A DNA stretch of 64,000 nucleotides from RPQJ01 sp963762315 (GCA_963762315.1 CAVXKO010000003.1:248001-312000); one strand, 5' to 3'. Positions 20,297 to 30,373 are shown, counted from the stretch's first letter. Notes: generated from the sequence alone by a model not told the origin. Numbers and translations: made by a program.

Positions 20297-21372
20297 GATT
20301 CGCTCGCGCGAAACTGCGTTGGCGTGCGGCCCGTCCAGCGTCGAAAGGCCGTAGCGAAGTTGGCGGAGGACGAGAAACGCAGGTAGTCGGCGATTTGCTG
20401 CACGGACGAGTCGGTCTCCTGCAGCAGATGCGCCGCGATTTCGCGCTTCACCGATTGCTGCAGCGAGCTGTAGTCCTCGCCGGCGCGCGCCAGCCTGCGT
20501 TCGAGGCTGCGGCGATGCAGCGAGAGCATGGCTGCGACGGTTTCGATCGAGCACGGGCCGCTCGACAGTTGCTTGCGGATCAGGTCGCGCACCAGCCCGG
20601 GGAAATCCTCGAACGCGCGTTCGCGCGCCCGGCGCACCTCGGCGGCCACGAATCGCCGGACCGAGTCGTCGGCCGCAGGCAGCGACTGTGACAACCATGC
20701 GCTGTCGAACGCGATCGCCGATTCGTCGGCGTCGAAGTGCACCGGCGCGCGAAACACTCGCTGGAACGGCCGCGCGCTGGCCGTGCTGCGCAATGCGAAT
20801 CGCACCTCGGCGGCCTCCCATTCCGGGCCGCACAGGTCCTGAAGAATGTTGAATAGGATCGTGATGGAGCCCATCTGATACTGGCGCGTGTCCCGGGCTC
20901 CGGGCATGGCGATGGCGAAGACGAAGCGCGCGAGCTCGCCGGAGTCGACCAGATTGAGGATGCCTCCGCCGCGGTGCAGGTTGTACGCCCGCGCCAGCGC
21001 CTCGAGTCCCTCGCCGACGGTGCTGGCGCAGCGGGCCACGCGTCCGGGCAGGCCCATGTCTTCCAGGCGCGAGTTCTCGCAGAGCAGCAACCCGAAGTGC
21101 TCGCAGCCGGTTCGTCGTTCGCACTCCACGAGCAGCGACTCCAGCTGGAGGTAAGGCATCCGGTTTTCGGGATCTTCGAAGTCGGCGCGCGCGAGTCCCC
21201 TCGACGCAAGCATCCCGTCGGTGTCCACGCCGAATTCGTCGAGGAGTTCCGGCAAGCGCCGGTACAGCGCCACGCGCGTGATTCCGGAATGCGTGCCCGC
21301 CAGCACATGACCCAGATGGACGCGTCTCGATGGCGGAGACGGTCGATCCTGCGGGAATGTCATGGCGGCCAT
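20293..21372 (-). CDS. AraC-family transcriptional regulator (OruR/ArgR-like)
   Basis: About 359 residues from ATG 21372. The N-terminal ligand-sensing domain has the form seen in OruR-type regulators (YLQLESLLVECERRTGCEHFGLLL), and the C-terminal DNA-binding domain has two helix-turn-helix units (LSLHRRSLERRLARAGEDY and SSVQQIADYLRFSSSANFATAFRRWTG). It is divergent from the DcaP porin gene across 228 bases, so control of the porin-glutaminase genes is a natural inference. The ligand is unknown. Confidence 0.88.
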   Translation of the reverse strand: MAAMTFPQDRPSPPSRRVHLGHVLAGTHSGITRVALYRRLPELLDEFGVDTDGMLASRGLARADFEDPENRMPYLQLESLLVECERRTGCEHFGLLLCENSRLEDMGLPGRVARCASTVGEGLEALARAYNLHRGGGILNLVDSGELARFVFAIAMPGARDTRQYQMGSITILFNILQDLCGPEWEAAEVRFALRSTASARPFQRVFRAPVHFDADESAIAFDSAWLSQSLPAADDSVRRFVAAEVRRARERAFEDFPGLVRDLIRKQLSSGPCSIETVAAMLSLHRRSLERRLARAGEDYSSLQQSVKREIAAHLLQETDSSVQQIADYLRFSSSANFATAFRRWTGRTPTQFRASES

Positions 21373-21600
21373 GGCTAGGGGTCGATCCTTCTTCGAGCGC
21401 GCCGCCTGTCGGACAGGCCAGCGACATACGTGGAAATGCGTACCAAGGCACCACACGCCACGAGGGCGGCTGTCGCGTATTCAAAGGCCAAGATTGCCAC
21501 CCAGGCCTAGAGTTCACCCCAGAAATGGCTCCGTCTTGACGCGAATTCGACTGGCTCGCAGGCCCGCTCGGACGCGTCCGCCACCCACTGGAGAGCAAGT

Positions 21601-22843
21601 ATGTACCGCGACAAGAGTTTGATGGGTAGAAGGATTTTCCGTCTTGCCATCCCGTCGGCGCTGGCCGCCGGTGCGCTCGCAAGCTTGCCGGCAACCGCCG
21701 CCGACGCCGGCCGTTCCTTCGAGATCTACGGTTTCGCCCAGGCCGACTACATCCAGGACATCAGCGGGCGCCTGGATCCGTCGTGGGACGATGCCTTCCG
21801 GCCGTCCAAGATCGGCATCGACGACCAGTTCGGCAGCGACGGACAGTCGAGCATCAGCGTCAAGCAGAGCCGCTTCGGCGTGAAGGGCGCGATGCCGACC
21901 ACCGACGGCGGCAACCCGATCAACTTCAAGTTCGAGTTCGACCTGTTCGGCACCGGCGCCGATGCGGGCCAGACGACGTTCCGGCTGCGCCACGCGTACG
22001 GCGAGTGGGGCTCGCTGCTGGCGGGCCAGACCAACAGCCTGTTCATGGACGGCGACGTGTTCCCGAACACGATCGACTACTGGGGCCCGGCGGGCATGGT
22101 GTTCTATCGCAACGTGCAGATCCGCTGGACGCCCTACAAGACCGAGAACAGCCACTTCGCGATCGCCATCGAACGGCCGGGCAACGACATCGATTCCGGC
22201 AACGTGCGCCTGATCGAAGGCTTCGAGGATGCGCAGATCCAGAACGACGAGACGCTGCCCGACCTCACGGCCCAGTGGCGGATCGGCGGCGACTGGGGCC
22301 ATTTCCAGGCCGCGGGCATCCTGCGCAAAGTCGGCTTCGAGTTCCGGCAGTTCCCCGGCGACAAGTGGCAGAGCAACAGCGAGACCGGCTGGGGCATCAA
22401 CCTCGGCTCGACCATCAACACCTTCGGCGACGACAAGATCCTGCTGCAGGTCGTGTACGGCGAGGGCATCGCCAGCTACATGAACGACGGCGGCATGGAC
22501 CTCGCGCCGCAGGCATCCTTCTCGGGCGAGGACCTCACAGGCGTGCAGGCCCAGGCCGTGCCGCTCACCGGCATCGTCGCGTACTACGACCACTACTGGA
22601 GCAAGAAGTGGTCGAGCTCGATCGGCTACAGCTACACGGAAGTGGACAACACCAACTTCCAGGACGACGAGCAGCTTCCACAAGGGCGACTACGCCTCGG
22701 TGAACCTGCTCACGTACCCGATCGACAACATGATGGTGGGCGGCGAGCTGCTGTGGGGCAAGCGCACCAACAACGACGGCGCAAACGACGACGACGTGCG
22801 CTTCCAGTTCACCGTCAAGTACAACTTCGGCATCAAGCTCTGA
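21601..22843 (+). CDS. DcaP-family trimeric outer-membrane porin (one frameshift)
   Basis: Starts at ATG 21601 after a GGAGAGC site. A signal peptide (LAAGALASLPATAADA) precedes an outer-membrane barrel with FEIYGFAQADYIQD at its first strand and SVKQSRFGVKG, both usual for DcaP. An extra C near 22675 throws the frame; the true C-terminus in the other frame is GDYASVNLLTYPIDNMMVGGELLWG and ends in the barrel-closing FQFTVKYNFGIKL at 22843. Corrected length is about 413 residues. DcaP porins pass small negatively charged solutes such as dicarboxylates and acidic dipeptides. A periplasmic glutaminase gene follows 14 bases later. Confidence 0.85.
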
Positions 22844-22857
22844 CCGGGAGATTTGCA

Positions 22858-23889
22858 ATGATCACGAACAGGAAGGTTTCGATGCTGACGGCCGTGGCGG
22901 CCGCGGCTGTCATGTCGTTCGCGCCCGCGTACGCGCGCGGCCCGGCGCCCGACCCGGCAGTCAAGGACTTCCAGCGTGTCGTGGACGCGGCCTACGCGAA
23001 GTACAAGGGCCTGCAGGACGGCAAGAACGCGGACTACATTCCCATCCTGACCGAGACGCCGAGCGACCTGTTCGGGGTGGTGATCGTCACCAAGGACGGC
23101 AAGGTCTACAGCGCGGGCGACGTGGACTACAAGTTCTCCATCCAGTCGGTGTCCAAGCCGTTCACGGCGGCCCTGGTGATGACGCAGCAGAGCCCGGAGG
23201 TCCTGAAGGAAAAGATCGGCGTCGAGCCGACGGGCATGGCGTTCAACTCGAAGCTGGCACTCGCGGTCTACGAGAGCTCGGTGAATCCGCTCGTGAATGC
23301 GGGCGCGATCGCGGCCGTGAGCCTGGTGCAGGCCACCTCCGAGGCGGATCGCTGGAACAAGGTGTCGCAGAACCTCAGCGACTTCGCGGGCCAGCCGCTG
23401 ACCGTGCTCGAGAAAGTGTACGAGTCCGAGTACACGACGGCCTTCGGTAACCGAGGCATCGCGAACCTGCTGTACAACTGGGGCCGCCTCTACAGCGATC
23501 CGGAGGAGGCGCTGCGGGTGTACACGCGTGAGTGCTCCGTGGGCGTCAGCGCCAAGGACCTCGGCATGATGGGGGCGACGCTGGCCAACGGTGGCGTCAA
23601 CCCGTTGACGAAGAAGCAGGTGATGCCCGCCCGGCACGTGCCGGAGCTGCTGGCGATCATGGCCACGGCCGGGTTCTATGACGAGTCGGGCGACTGGATG
23701 TTCACGGCGGGCTTGCCGGCCAAGACGGGTGTGGGTGGCGGCATCGTCGCCGTCGTGCCGGGACGATTCGCCATCGCGGCTTTCTCGCCACGGCTGAACG
23801 AGGCCGGCAACAGCATCCGTTCGCTGAATGCCATCCGCGACATCTCGGGCGAACTGGGACTCGGCGTGTTCGGGCCGAACCCGAAATAG
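22858..23889 (+). CDS. glsA: periplasmic glutaminase (beta-lactamase-fold)
   Basis: 343 residues with a clear signal peptide (MLTAVAAAAVMSFAPAYA), so it acts in the periplasm, unlike the common cytoplasmic enzyme. It converts glutamine to glutamate and ammonia. The serine-lysine pair is SVSK (S97, K100), followed by AFNSKLALAVYESSVNPLVNAGAIA, AFGNRGIANLLYNWG, TRECSVGVSAKDLGMMGATLANGG and the glycine-rich AKTGVGGGIVAVVPG near the end, all glutaminase signatures. It sits directly behind the DcaP porin in a run that also contains asparaginase and AspT/AspD. Confidence 0.93.
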   Translation: MITNRKVSMLTAVAAAAVMSFAPAYARGPAPDPAVKDFQRVVDAAYAKYKGLQDGKNADYIPILTETPSDLFGVVIVTKDGKVYSAGDVDYKFSIQSVSKPFTAALVMTQQSPEVLKEKIGVEPTGMAFNSKLALAVYESSVNPLVNAGAIAAVSLVQATSEADRWNKVSQNLSDFAGQPLTVLEKVYESEYTTAFGNRGIANLLYNWGRLYSDPEEALRVYTRECSVGVSAKDLGMMGATLANGGVNPLTKKQVMPARHVPELLAIMATAGFYDESGDWMFTAGLPAKTGVGGGIVAVVPGRFAIAAFSPRLNEAGNSIRSLNAIRDISGELGLGVFGPNPK

Positions 23890-23958
23890 TCGCGCGACGT
23901 GATGCATGGCCGGGGCCCACGTGCTCCGGCCTTCTGGATTCGAATTGCGGGGTGGCTT

Positions 23959-25527
23959 ATGAAGATGCTGAAGGCTTCGATCGCCGCAGCGCTGGCGCTG
24001 TCGGCTTCGCTCGCGGGCGCGCAGGCAATGTCCTCGACCGTCGAGGAGCGACTGCAGAAGCTCGAGGCCGAGCAGACTGCGCTGAAGCAGCAGCAGGCCG
24101 AGATGCAGCGGGAGCTGGCGGAGCGCGACGCACGCATCAAGCAACTCGAGAGCCAGTTGCAGGCAGGCGGCCAAGCGGGCGCGACGGCGGCCCCGGCGGC
24201 TCCGACGGTCGCAGCGGCTCCCGCTCCGGCGCCCGGGCCGACCGCGCCCTCGGGCGCGGAGGCGGCGGTTCCCTCGCCAGAAGAGACACAACTGGCCCGT
24301 GGAACCTGGGAGAAAGGGTCTGTACCCCAGCAACCCACCTTCTGGGGCGAATTCAACCCGGGCCAGGGATTTGTCGTCGGACGCAATGAGTTGGGCGAGC
24401 TCGACATCAGCGGTTACGCGCTGGCGCGCTTCATCGACCAGAACGACTCCGACAATGTCTTCACGGATCATCTCGGAAACGTGCGGTCGGTCGATCCCCG
24501 CAACGACATCTTCTCGCACCGGGTCATGGTGTTCTTCAAGGGATGGCTGGCCGATCCGAAGCTGATCTACAACATCACGCTCTGGACGGTGAACACGACC
24601 GACCAACGCGCGGTCTTTGCCAACCTGGGCTACCAGTTCAGCAGGAAGTTCCAACTGTATGCCGGCCTCAGCGGCAACCCGGGGTCGCGCTCCATGATGG
24701 GCTCCCATCCATTCTGGCTCGGCAACGATCGGGTGATGGCCGACGAGTTCTTCCGGCCGTACTTCGGTTCGTCTATCTACGCGACCGGCGAAGCGTTGCC
24801 AGGGCTCTGGTACAACGCCACCGTTGCGACCAGCAACAGTTCGCTCGGCGTGAAGGCGTCCCAGCTGGACCGCAAGTACACGACCGGCGCGACGCTCTGG
24901 TGGATGCCGACGACCAACGAATTCGGGCCGCGCGGCGCCTACGGCGACTGGGAGTGGCATGAGGATGTGGCGACACGATTCGGCGTCTCGGCGGTGTTCA
25001 GTCCCGAGCAGAGCTTCCGCAGTTCCAGCGGCAGCCCGGAGAACACCACGCTGCGCCTGGCCGACAGCGTCAACCTCTTCGAGACCGGCGCGCTGGCGCC
25101 GGGGGTCACGGTCGAGAACGCCGACTACCAGATCGTCTCGGTGGACGCCGGCGTCAAGTACAAGGGCGTGTTCCTGCAGGCGGAGTATTACTGGAGGACG
25201 CTCGACAAGTTCGACGCCGACGGCCTGCTGCCGGCCAGCGAGATCAAGGACGACGGATTCTACGTGCAGGGATCGTTCTACCCGATCAAGCAGAAGCTGG
25301 AACTGTACGCCGCCACGTCGCAGATCTTCGGCGACAGCGATGCCGGCTTCGGCGACAGCTCGGAATACCTGGTCGGCGCGAACTGGTATCCCTGGCCGAC
25401 CCGCAACCACCGCATCAACCTGCAGTTGATTGACGTGAACAAGTCGCCGGTGAGCAGCACCTTCGGCTACTACACGGGCGGCCAGGACGGCTGGACCCTG
25501 GCGACCGCGTTCTCGGTGTTCTTCTGA
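23959..25527 (+). CDS. outer-membrane porin with N-terminal coiled coil
   Basis: About 522 residues from ATG 23959. A signal peptide (ASIAAALALSASLAGAQA) is followed by a coiled coil (VEERLQKLEAEQTALKQQQ) and an alanine/proline linker, then a barrel of the OprO/OprP-like type ending in the aromatic closing strand GWTLATAFSVFF. Porins with this trimerising coiled coil often pass anions or aromatic acids. The solute is unknown. It lies 69 bases after the glutaminase gene in the same direction. Confidence 0.78.
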   Translation: MKMLKASIAAALALSASLAGAQAMSSTVEERLQKLEAEQTALKQQQAEMQRELAERDARIKQLESQLQAGGQAGATAAPAAPTVAAAPAPAPGPTAPSGAEAAVPSPEETQLARGTWEKGSVPQQPTFWGEFNPGQGFVVGRNELGELDISGYALARFIDQNDSDNVFTDHLGNVRSVDPRNDIFSHRVMVFFKGWLADPKLIYNITLWTVNTTDQRAVFANLGYQFSRKFQLYAGLSGNPGSRSMMGSHPFWLGNDRVMADEFFRPYFGSSIYATGEALPGLWYNATVATSNSSLGVKASQLDRKYTTGATLWWMPTTNEFGPRGAYGDWEWHEDVATRFGVSAVFSPEQSFRSSSGSPENTTLRLADSVNLFETGALAPGVTVENADYQIVSVDAGVKYKGVFLQAEYYWRTLDKFDADGLLPASEIKDDGFYVQGSFYPIKQKLELYAATSQIFGDSDAGFGDSSEYLVGANWYPWPTRNHRINLQLIDVNKSPVSSTFGYYTGGQDGWTLATAFSVFF

Positions 25528-25589
25528 GGCGGGTCGCGCGCAGTCGCATGATCACGGACGACGAAGCGAGGTCGAGAGGAGAAACTGCA

Positions 25590-26720
25590 ATGCGCAATCA
25601 ACTGAAGCGTTGGTGTCTTGCGGTCGCGCTCGCGGCGCTCGCCGCCGTGGTGAACGGGCCCGCGTTCGCCGCGTCCGAAGCGAAAGCGGCGGCCGACGGT
25701 TACCTGTTCCACGACGCGCACTTTCACCTGACCAACTACGTGCAGAAAGGCACGGACATGGGCAAGTACGTGCGCGAGATCATGGGCGACAAGGTCGGCC
25801 GCTCGACGGTGTTCGGCATCCCGTTGCAGCAGACCTGGTCCTACGAAAATTCGGGCGACTTTGCGCCGACGTACTACCTGCAGTCGGACGCGCCGCTCTA
25901 TTACTACTCGTTCACCGATGCCTGGATCGCGAGCCAGTACCTGAAGCTCAAGCCCGAGGAGCGCAAGCGTCTCGACCCGATGATTACCGGGTTCAACCCC
26001 GCGGACATGTACGCGGTGGACCACATCCGGCGCGTGCTCGAGACCTATCCGGGCGTGTTCACCGGCATTGGCGAATTCACGATCCACAAGGAATTCGTCT
26101 CATCGAAGATCGCGGGGCAGGTGGCCAGCCTGGCCAATCCGGCGCTGGACCGGATCCTCGATTTCGCGGGCGAGGTGGGCCTCGTAGTGATCCTGCACAG
26201 CGACATCGACATGCCGTTCGCGAAGGCGGGCGCGGAGCCCGTGTTCCTGAAGCAGATGAAGGACCTGCTGCGCCGCCACCCGAAGACGACCATCATCTGG
26301 GCGCACATGGGGCTTGGTCGCGTGGTGCACCCGGTGCAGGGGCAGGCTACGACCGAGGTGGCGGAGCGCAGCAGCAACCAGGGCGACATCATCGAGGCCA
26401 TGGTGACGGACCCGACCTTGCGGCACGTGTACTTCGACATCTCGTGGGACGAGGTCGCGAAATATGCCGTAGCGTCGCCCGAATCCATTGCCCGGACGGC
26501 AGCGGTGTTGAACAAGTACCCGGACCGCTTCCTGTTCGGCACCGACAACGTCGCGCCGCCCGACCAGGCCGCGCAGCTGCGCGTCTACGACATGTGGGCC
26601 CCGATCTGGGCGAAGCTGACGCCGGAGGCGAGCCTCAAGATCCGCAAGGGCAATTACGAGCAGCTCTTCGACGCGGCCCGTGGAAGGGTGCGGGCGTGGG
26701 AGGCTGCGAACGTCAAGTGA
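25590..26720 (+). CDS. exported amidohydrolase-family protein (TIM barrel)
   Basis: 376 residues, ATG 25590 after an AGAGGAGA site. A signal peptide (WCLAVALAALAAVVNGPAFA) sends it to the periplasm. Metal-binding features of the amidohydrolase superfamily are visible: DAHFHL near the mature N-terminus, GIGEFTIHKE, VILHSDIDMPF, TTIIWAHMGLG and FLFGTDN with a late aspartate. This is the pattern of amidohydrolase_2 decarboxylases and lactonases. The substrate is unknown. It follows the coiled-coil porin by 62 bases. Confidence 0.75.
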   Translation: MRNQLKRWCLAVALAALAAVVNGPAFAASEAKAAADGYLFHDAHFHLTNYVQKGTDMGKYVREIMGDKVGRSTVFGIPLQQTWSYENSGDFAPTYYLQSDAPLYYYSFTDAWIASQYLKLKPEERKRLDPMITGFNPADMYAVDHIRRVLETYPGVFTGIGEFTIHKEFVSSKIAGQVASLANPALDRILDFAGEVGLVVILHSDIDMPFAKAGAEPVFLKQMKDLLRRHPKTTIIWAHMGLGRVVHPVQGQATTEVAERSSNQGDIIEAMVTDPTLRHVYFDISWDEVAKYAVASPESIARTAAVLNKYPDRFLFGTDNVAPPDQAAQLRVYDMWAPIWAKLTPEASLKIRKGNYEQLFDAARGRVRAWEAANVK

Positions 26721-26793
26721 CTCGCTGCGCCCAGCGCGGCCCGTGACTGCGGAAAAGTGATCGGACGTCCACCCCCGGCGTCCGGTCATTCCA

Positions 26794-26822
26794 GAGCCGG
26801 GGCCCGAGCAGGGCCCCGGCTC
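26794..26822. other. perfect GC hairpin between amidohydrolase and SulP genes
   Basis: A 12-base inverted repeat GAGCCGGGGCCC / GGGCCCCGGCTC with a five-base loop. No T-run follows, so it is not a classical intrinsic terminator on the plus strand. It could be a transcript end or attenuation structure within the long plus-strand run. Confidence 0.5.
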
Positions 26823-26846
26823 AACTCCCACGCCGTAAGGAGGCGT

Positions 26847-28523
26847 ATGGCCAATTCGGCCAAGACAGACAAGGAACGGACCCGCACGCCGCGCTTTCCA
26901 CGCGAGTGGGTCCGTGCCGACGTCATCGCCGGCCTCACGGCGGCAGCGGTCGTCGTGCCGAAAGCGATGGCCTACGCCACGATCGCCGGGCTTCCCGTGC
27001 AGGTGGGTCTCTACACGGCCTGCATCCCGATGGCGATCTATGCGCTGCTCGGCACGTCGCGGCCGCTCAGCGTCAGCACGACGACGACGCTCGCGATCCT
27101 TGCGGCATCGGCGTTGGCGCTGGTGGCCCCGTCGGGCGACGCGTCCGAGCTGCTGACCGCCACGGCGACCCTCTCGGTGATGGTCGGCCTGATGCTGTTG
27201 CTGGCCGGCGTGCTGCGTCTCGGCTTCGTGGCCAATTTCATCTCCGAGCCGGTGCTCACGGGCTTCAAGTCGGGCATCGGCCTCGTGATCGTGGTGGACC
27301 AGGTGCCGAAGATGCTGGGCATCCACATCGACAAGGCCGGCTTCTTCCACAACATTCTCGCCATCCTGCAGCACCTGCCCACCGTGTCCATCGCGACGCT
27401 GGTGGTGTCGCTGTGCGTCCTGGCGCTGATCGTCGCCATGGAGAAGTTCCTGCCGCGGCTGCCGGCCCCGCTGGTCGTCGTTGCGGCGGCGATTGCGGCC
27501 TCTGCTCTGCTCGGATTGCAGGGTGCGGGCGTCGCCACGGTCGGCGAGGTATCGCGCGGCCTGCCATCGCTGGTCTGGCCGCAGATGTCCATGGTGGCGC
27601 AGCTGTGGCCCGCAGCCGCCGGCATTGCACTCATGAGCTTCACCGAGTCCATCGCGGCGGGTCGGGCATTCGCAGCACCGCAAGAGCCACGGCCGCTTCC
27701 GGACCGCGAGCTGATCGCGCTCGGCGCGGCGAACGTGGGCGGGGGCTTCTTCAGTGCGATGCCCGCGGGCGGCGGCACGACGCAGACGGCGGTCAATCGC
27801 AATGCCGGGGCGAAGTCGCAGATGGCCGAGCTGGTCACTGCCGCCAGCGCTCTGGCGATCCTACTGTTGTTCGCACCGTTGATTGCGTTCATGCCGCAGG
27901 CGGCGCTCGCGGCGGTGGTCGTCGCGTACTCCGTGGGGCTCCTCCAGCCGCGGGAGTTCCTGCAGATCCGCCAGGTCCGCGCGATGGAGTTCCGCTGGGC
28001 ATTGATCGCCTGCGCGGGCGTCGTGCTGCTCGGGACCCTGAAAGGCATCCTCGTCGCCGTGATCGTGTCCCTGCTGGCGCTCGCGCACCAGGCCTACAGC
28101 CCACCCGTCTACGCGCTCGGCCGCAAGCGCGGCACGACCGTCTTCCGCCCGTTGTCGGAGGGGCATCCCGACGACGAGCGATTTCCGGGATTGCTGCTAG
28201 TGCGCGTCGACGGGCGGATCTTTTTCGCGAATGCGCAGCGCATCGGCGACATGATCTGGCCGCTCGTCGATCGCGACAAGCCGCGCGTCATCGTGCTCGA
28301 CTGCAGGGGCGTCATCGACGTGGAGTACACCGGGCTCAAGATGCTGGGCGAGGCGCAGCAGAAGTTGCGCCAATCCGGTAGCGAACTCTGGCTCGCTTCG
28401 ATGAACCCGACGGTTTTCGCGGTGGTCGAGCGCTCCGACCTCGGCGCAGCGCTCGGCCATGAGCGCATGTTCCACAACCTGCAGTCGGCCGTGGAAAGGT
28501 ACCAGGAGGAGAAAGGCAAGTGA
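26847..28523 (+). CDS. SulP-family anion transporter with STAS domain
   Basis: 558 residues; ATG 26847 follows a strong TAAGGAGG site. The membrane part begins VIAGLTAAAVVVPKAMAYATIAGLPVQVGLY, the SulP signature, and has 10-14 helices; the C-terminal STAS domain starts near LLLVRVDGRIFFANAQRI with VIVLDCRGVIDVEYTG. SulP proteins transport sulfate, bicarbonate or organic anions; the substrate is not fixed by sequence. The stop overlaps the PPK2 start (GTGA), so the two are coupled. Sulfate or bicarbonate is most likely. Confidence 0.9.
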   Translation: MANSAKTDKERTRTPRFPREWVRADVIAGLTAAAVVVPKAMAYATIAGLPVQVGLYTACIPMAIYALLGTSRPLSVSTTTTLAILAASALALVAPSGDASELLTATATLSVMVGLMLLLAGVLRLGFVANFISEPVLTGFKSGIGLVIVVDQVPKMLGIHIDKAGFFHNILAILQHLPTVSIATLVVSLCVLALIVAMEKFLPRLPAPLVVVAAAIAASALLGLQGAGVATVGEVSRGLPSLVWPQMSMVAQLWPAAAGIALMSFTESIAAGRAFAAPQEPRPLPDRELIALGAANVGGGFFSAMPAGGGTTQTAVNRNAGAKSQMAELVTAASALAILLLFAPLIAFMPQAALAAVVVAYSVGLLQPREFLQIRQVRAMEFRWALIACAGVVLLGTLKGILVAVIVSLLALAHQAYSPPVYALGRKRGTTVFRPLSEGHPDDERFPGLLLVRVDGRIFFANAQRIGDMIWPLVDRDKPRVIVLDCRGVIDVEYTGLKMLGEAQQKLRQSGSELWLASMNPTVFAVVERSDLGAALGHERMFHNLQSAVERYQEEKGK

Positions 28524-29389
28524 GCAGCAAGAAAAAGGCCGGGAAGGCGACGAGCCGCAGGAAGGCCGATGAGGCGACGAAGGTCGGCAAAGCCGCCGCC
28601 GCGGAGAAAGAGGACCGGAAGCTGAAGCGCGGCGAATACGACAAGCAGCTCGAGAAACTGCACGTCGAGCTCGTGAAGCTGCAGCAGTGGGTCGTACACA
28701 AGGGCCTCAAGGTCTGCATCATTTTCGAAGGTCGCGACGGCGCCGGCAAAGGCGGCACCATCAAGGCCATCACCGAACGAGTCAGTCCGCGCATCTTCCG
28801 CGTCATTGCGCTACCGGCGCCCACCGAGCGCGAGAAGAGCCAGATGTACGTGCAGCGCTACCTGCCGCACCTGCCGGCCGCGGGCGAGATCGTGATCTTC
28901 GACCGCAGCTGGTACAACCGGGCCGGCGTCGAGCGCGTCATGGGCTTCTGTACCGAAGAGCAGGCGCAGAAGTTCCTCAAGGCCGTGCCGCTGGTCGAGA
29001 AGGCCATCGTCGAGTCGGGCGTGATCCTGCTGAAGTACTGGCTCGAGGTGAATCCGGACGAGCAGACGCGCCGGCTCGATTCGCGCATCAACGACGGACG
29101 CAAGATCTGGAAACTCAGCGGGATGGACCTCAAGTCCTACAGCCGCTGGTACGACTACTCGCGGGCGCGGGACGAGATGTTCGCCGCGACGGACACGGGC
29201 TTCGCGCCTTGGTACGTCGTGCGCTCCGACGACAAGAAGCGGGCGCGGCTGAACCTGATAACTCACCTGCTCGAGAGGATTCCCTACAAGGACGCGCCGC
29301 GCGAAAAGGTGAAGTTGCCGAAGCGGCAGAAAGCGCGTGGCTATCGCGAGCCGGACTACCCCTACAAGTACGTCAAGGAGAAATTCTGA
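28520..29389 (+). CDS. ppk2: polyphosphate kinase 2 (PPK2 family)
   Basis: 289 residues with a lysine-rich N-terminus. Walker A is GRDGAGKGG (71-79), the lid arginines lie in PAPTEREKSQMYVQRYLP, and Walker B is EIVIFDRSWYNRAGVERVMGF. The single-domain length and YSRARDEMFAATDTG match one-domain PPK2 enzymes, which move phosphate between polyphosphate and nucleotides. The GTG start overlaps the SulP stop codon. Direction of the reaction (ADP/GDP phosphorylation) cannot be told. SulP-PPK2 pairs suggest energy supply for anion use, which is inference. Confidence 0.92.
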   Translation: MSSKKKAGKATSRRKADEATKVGKAAAAEKEDRKLKRGEYDKQLEKLHVELVKLQQWVVHKGLKVCIIFEGRDGAGKGGTIKAITERVSPRIFRVIALPAPTEREKSQMYVQRYLPHLPAAGEIVIFDRSWYNRAGVERVMGFCTEEQAQKFLKAVPLVEKAIVESGVILLKYWLEVNPDEQTRRLDSRINDGRKIWKLSGMDLKSYSRWYDYSRARDEMFAATDTGFAPWYVVRSDDKKRARLNLITHLLERIPYKDAPREKVKLPKRQKARGYREPDYPYKYVKEKF

Positions 29390-29448
29390 GCATGCGTCTT
29401 CCAGCCTCTCAGCCGCCACGGCGCCGGCCGGCCGAGTGACGGTGTCGC

Positions 29449-30361
29449 ATGGGAATGAGCAAGGCCCGACTGTTGTGCGTCGCGGCATGCGCGGCACTCG
29501 TGTGCGCGCCGCTTTCCGCCGGCGCCCAGGAACTCGAGCCTCGCGCGTACTCGCCCGCGCCGGTAGGGACGAATTTCCTGACGCTCGGGCTGTCGCAGTC
29601 GAGCGGCGGCGTGGCGGTGGATCCGACGCTGCCCCTCGACAACGTGGAGACGAAGTTCCAGACGGCGACCGTCGGATACCAGCGGACGTTTGCGCTCGCC
29701 GGTCGAACGGCCAGCGCGGGCGTGATCGTGCCCTACGGCTGGGGCAATGCCAGCGGCGACGTGTTCGAGGAGTACCGTTCGATACGGCGCTCGGGGCTGG
29801 CGGATGCGAGGCTGCGCATGGCCGTGAACCTGTACGGTGGACCCGCGGGCGATCCCCAGCAGTTTGCTGCGCGGACGCGCTCCACGCAGATCGGTGCCAG
29901 CGTCACCGTCGTGGCGCCGACGGGCGAGTACGACTCGAGCCAGCTCATCAACCTCGGGTCGAATCGCTGGTCGGTGAAGCCGGAAATCGGCCTGTACCAG
30001 CCGTGGGGCCCATGGTCCTTCGAGCTGGCCGCCGGTGTCTGGATCTTCGGCGACAACGACGATTTCTTCGGCGGCCAGCGCCGCCAACAGAGTTCCGTGA
30101 CCGCGATGCAGACGCACGTCGGCTACACGTTCCGGCCACGTCTCTGGGTGACGGCGGACTATACGTACTACTGGGGCGGCGTCGACCCGCCTGGACGGAG
30201 TCGCAAAGCGCGATCGGCAGGAGTCCAGCCGCGCCGGTCTGGTGGCCTCGTTTCCGTTGACGAAGGTGTACTCGCTGAAGCTGGGCTACGCGAACGGCGT
30301 CACGACCCGCATCGGTGCGGATTTCACGACTTACTCGTTGCTCGTGCAGCGGGCATGGTGA
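29449..30361 (+). CDS. outer-membrane beta-barrel, phenol MetA-pathway type (one frameshift)
   Basis: A signal peptide (LLCVAACAALVCAPLSAGAQ) and VGTNFLTLGLSQSSGG match the Phenol_MetA_deg family of putative outer-membrane transporters. Strands alternate through GASVTVVAPTGEYDSSQLINLGSNRW to the end. An extra C near 30191 shifts the frame after YYWGGVDP; the correct continuation is LDGVAKRDRQESSRAGL and it ends with YSLLVQRAW at 30361, about 303 residues. Function in uptake of hydrophobic or aromatic compounds is suspected for the family, not shown. Confidence 0.75.
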
Positions 30362-30373
30362 GCGGGGTGGGCT

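Noticed and set aside
21601..23889. One 762-residue frame joining the porin and glutaminase
   Set aside because: The join arises from an extra base near 22675. The porin's own C-terminal strands and stop (22843) lie in the other frame, and the glutaminase has its own ATG and signal peptide.
22690..25410. 906-residue frame on the minus strand opposite glutaminase and porin
   Set aside because: It is arginine- and valine-rich with no domain and lies exactly against two well-supported genes; long antisense frames are common at this GC content.
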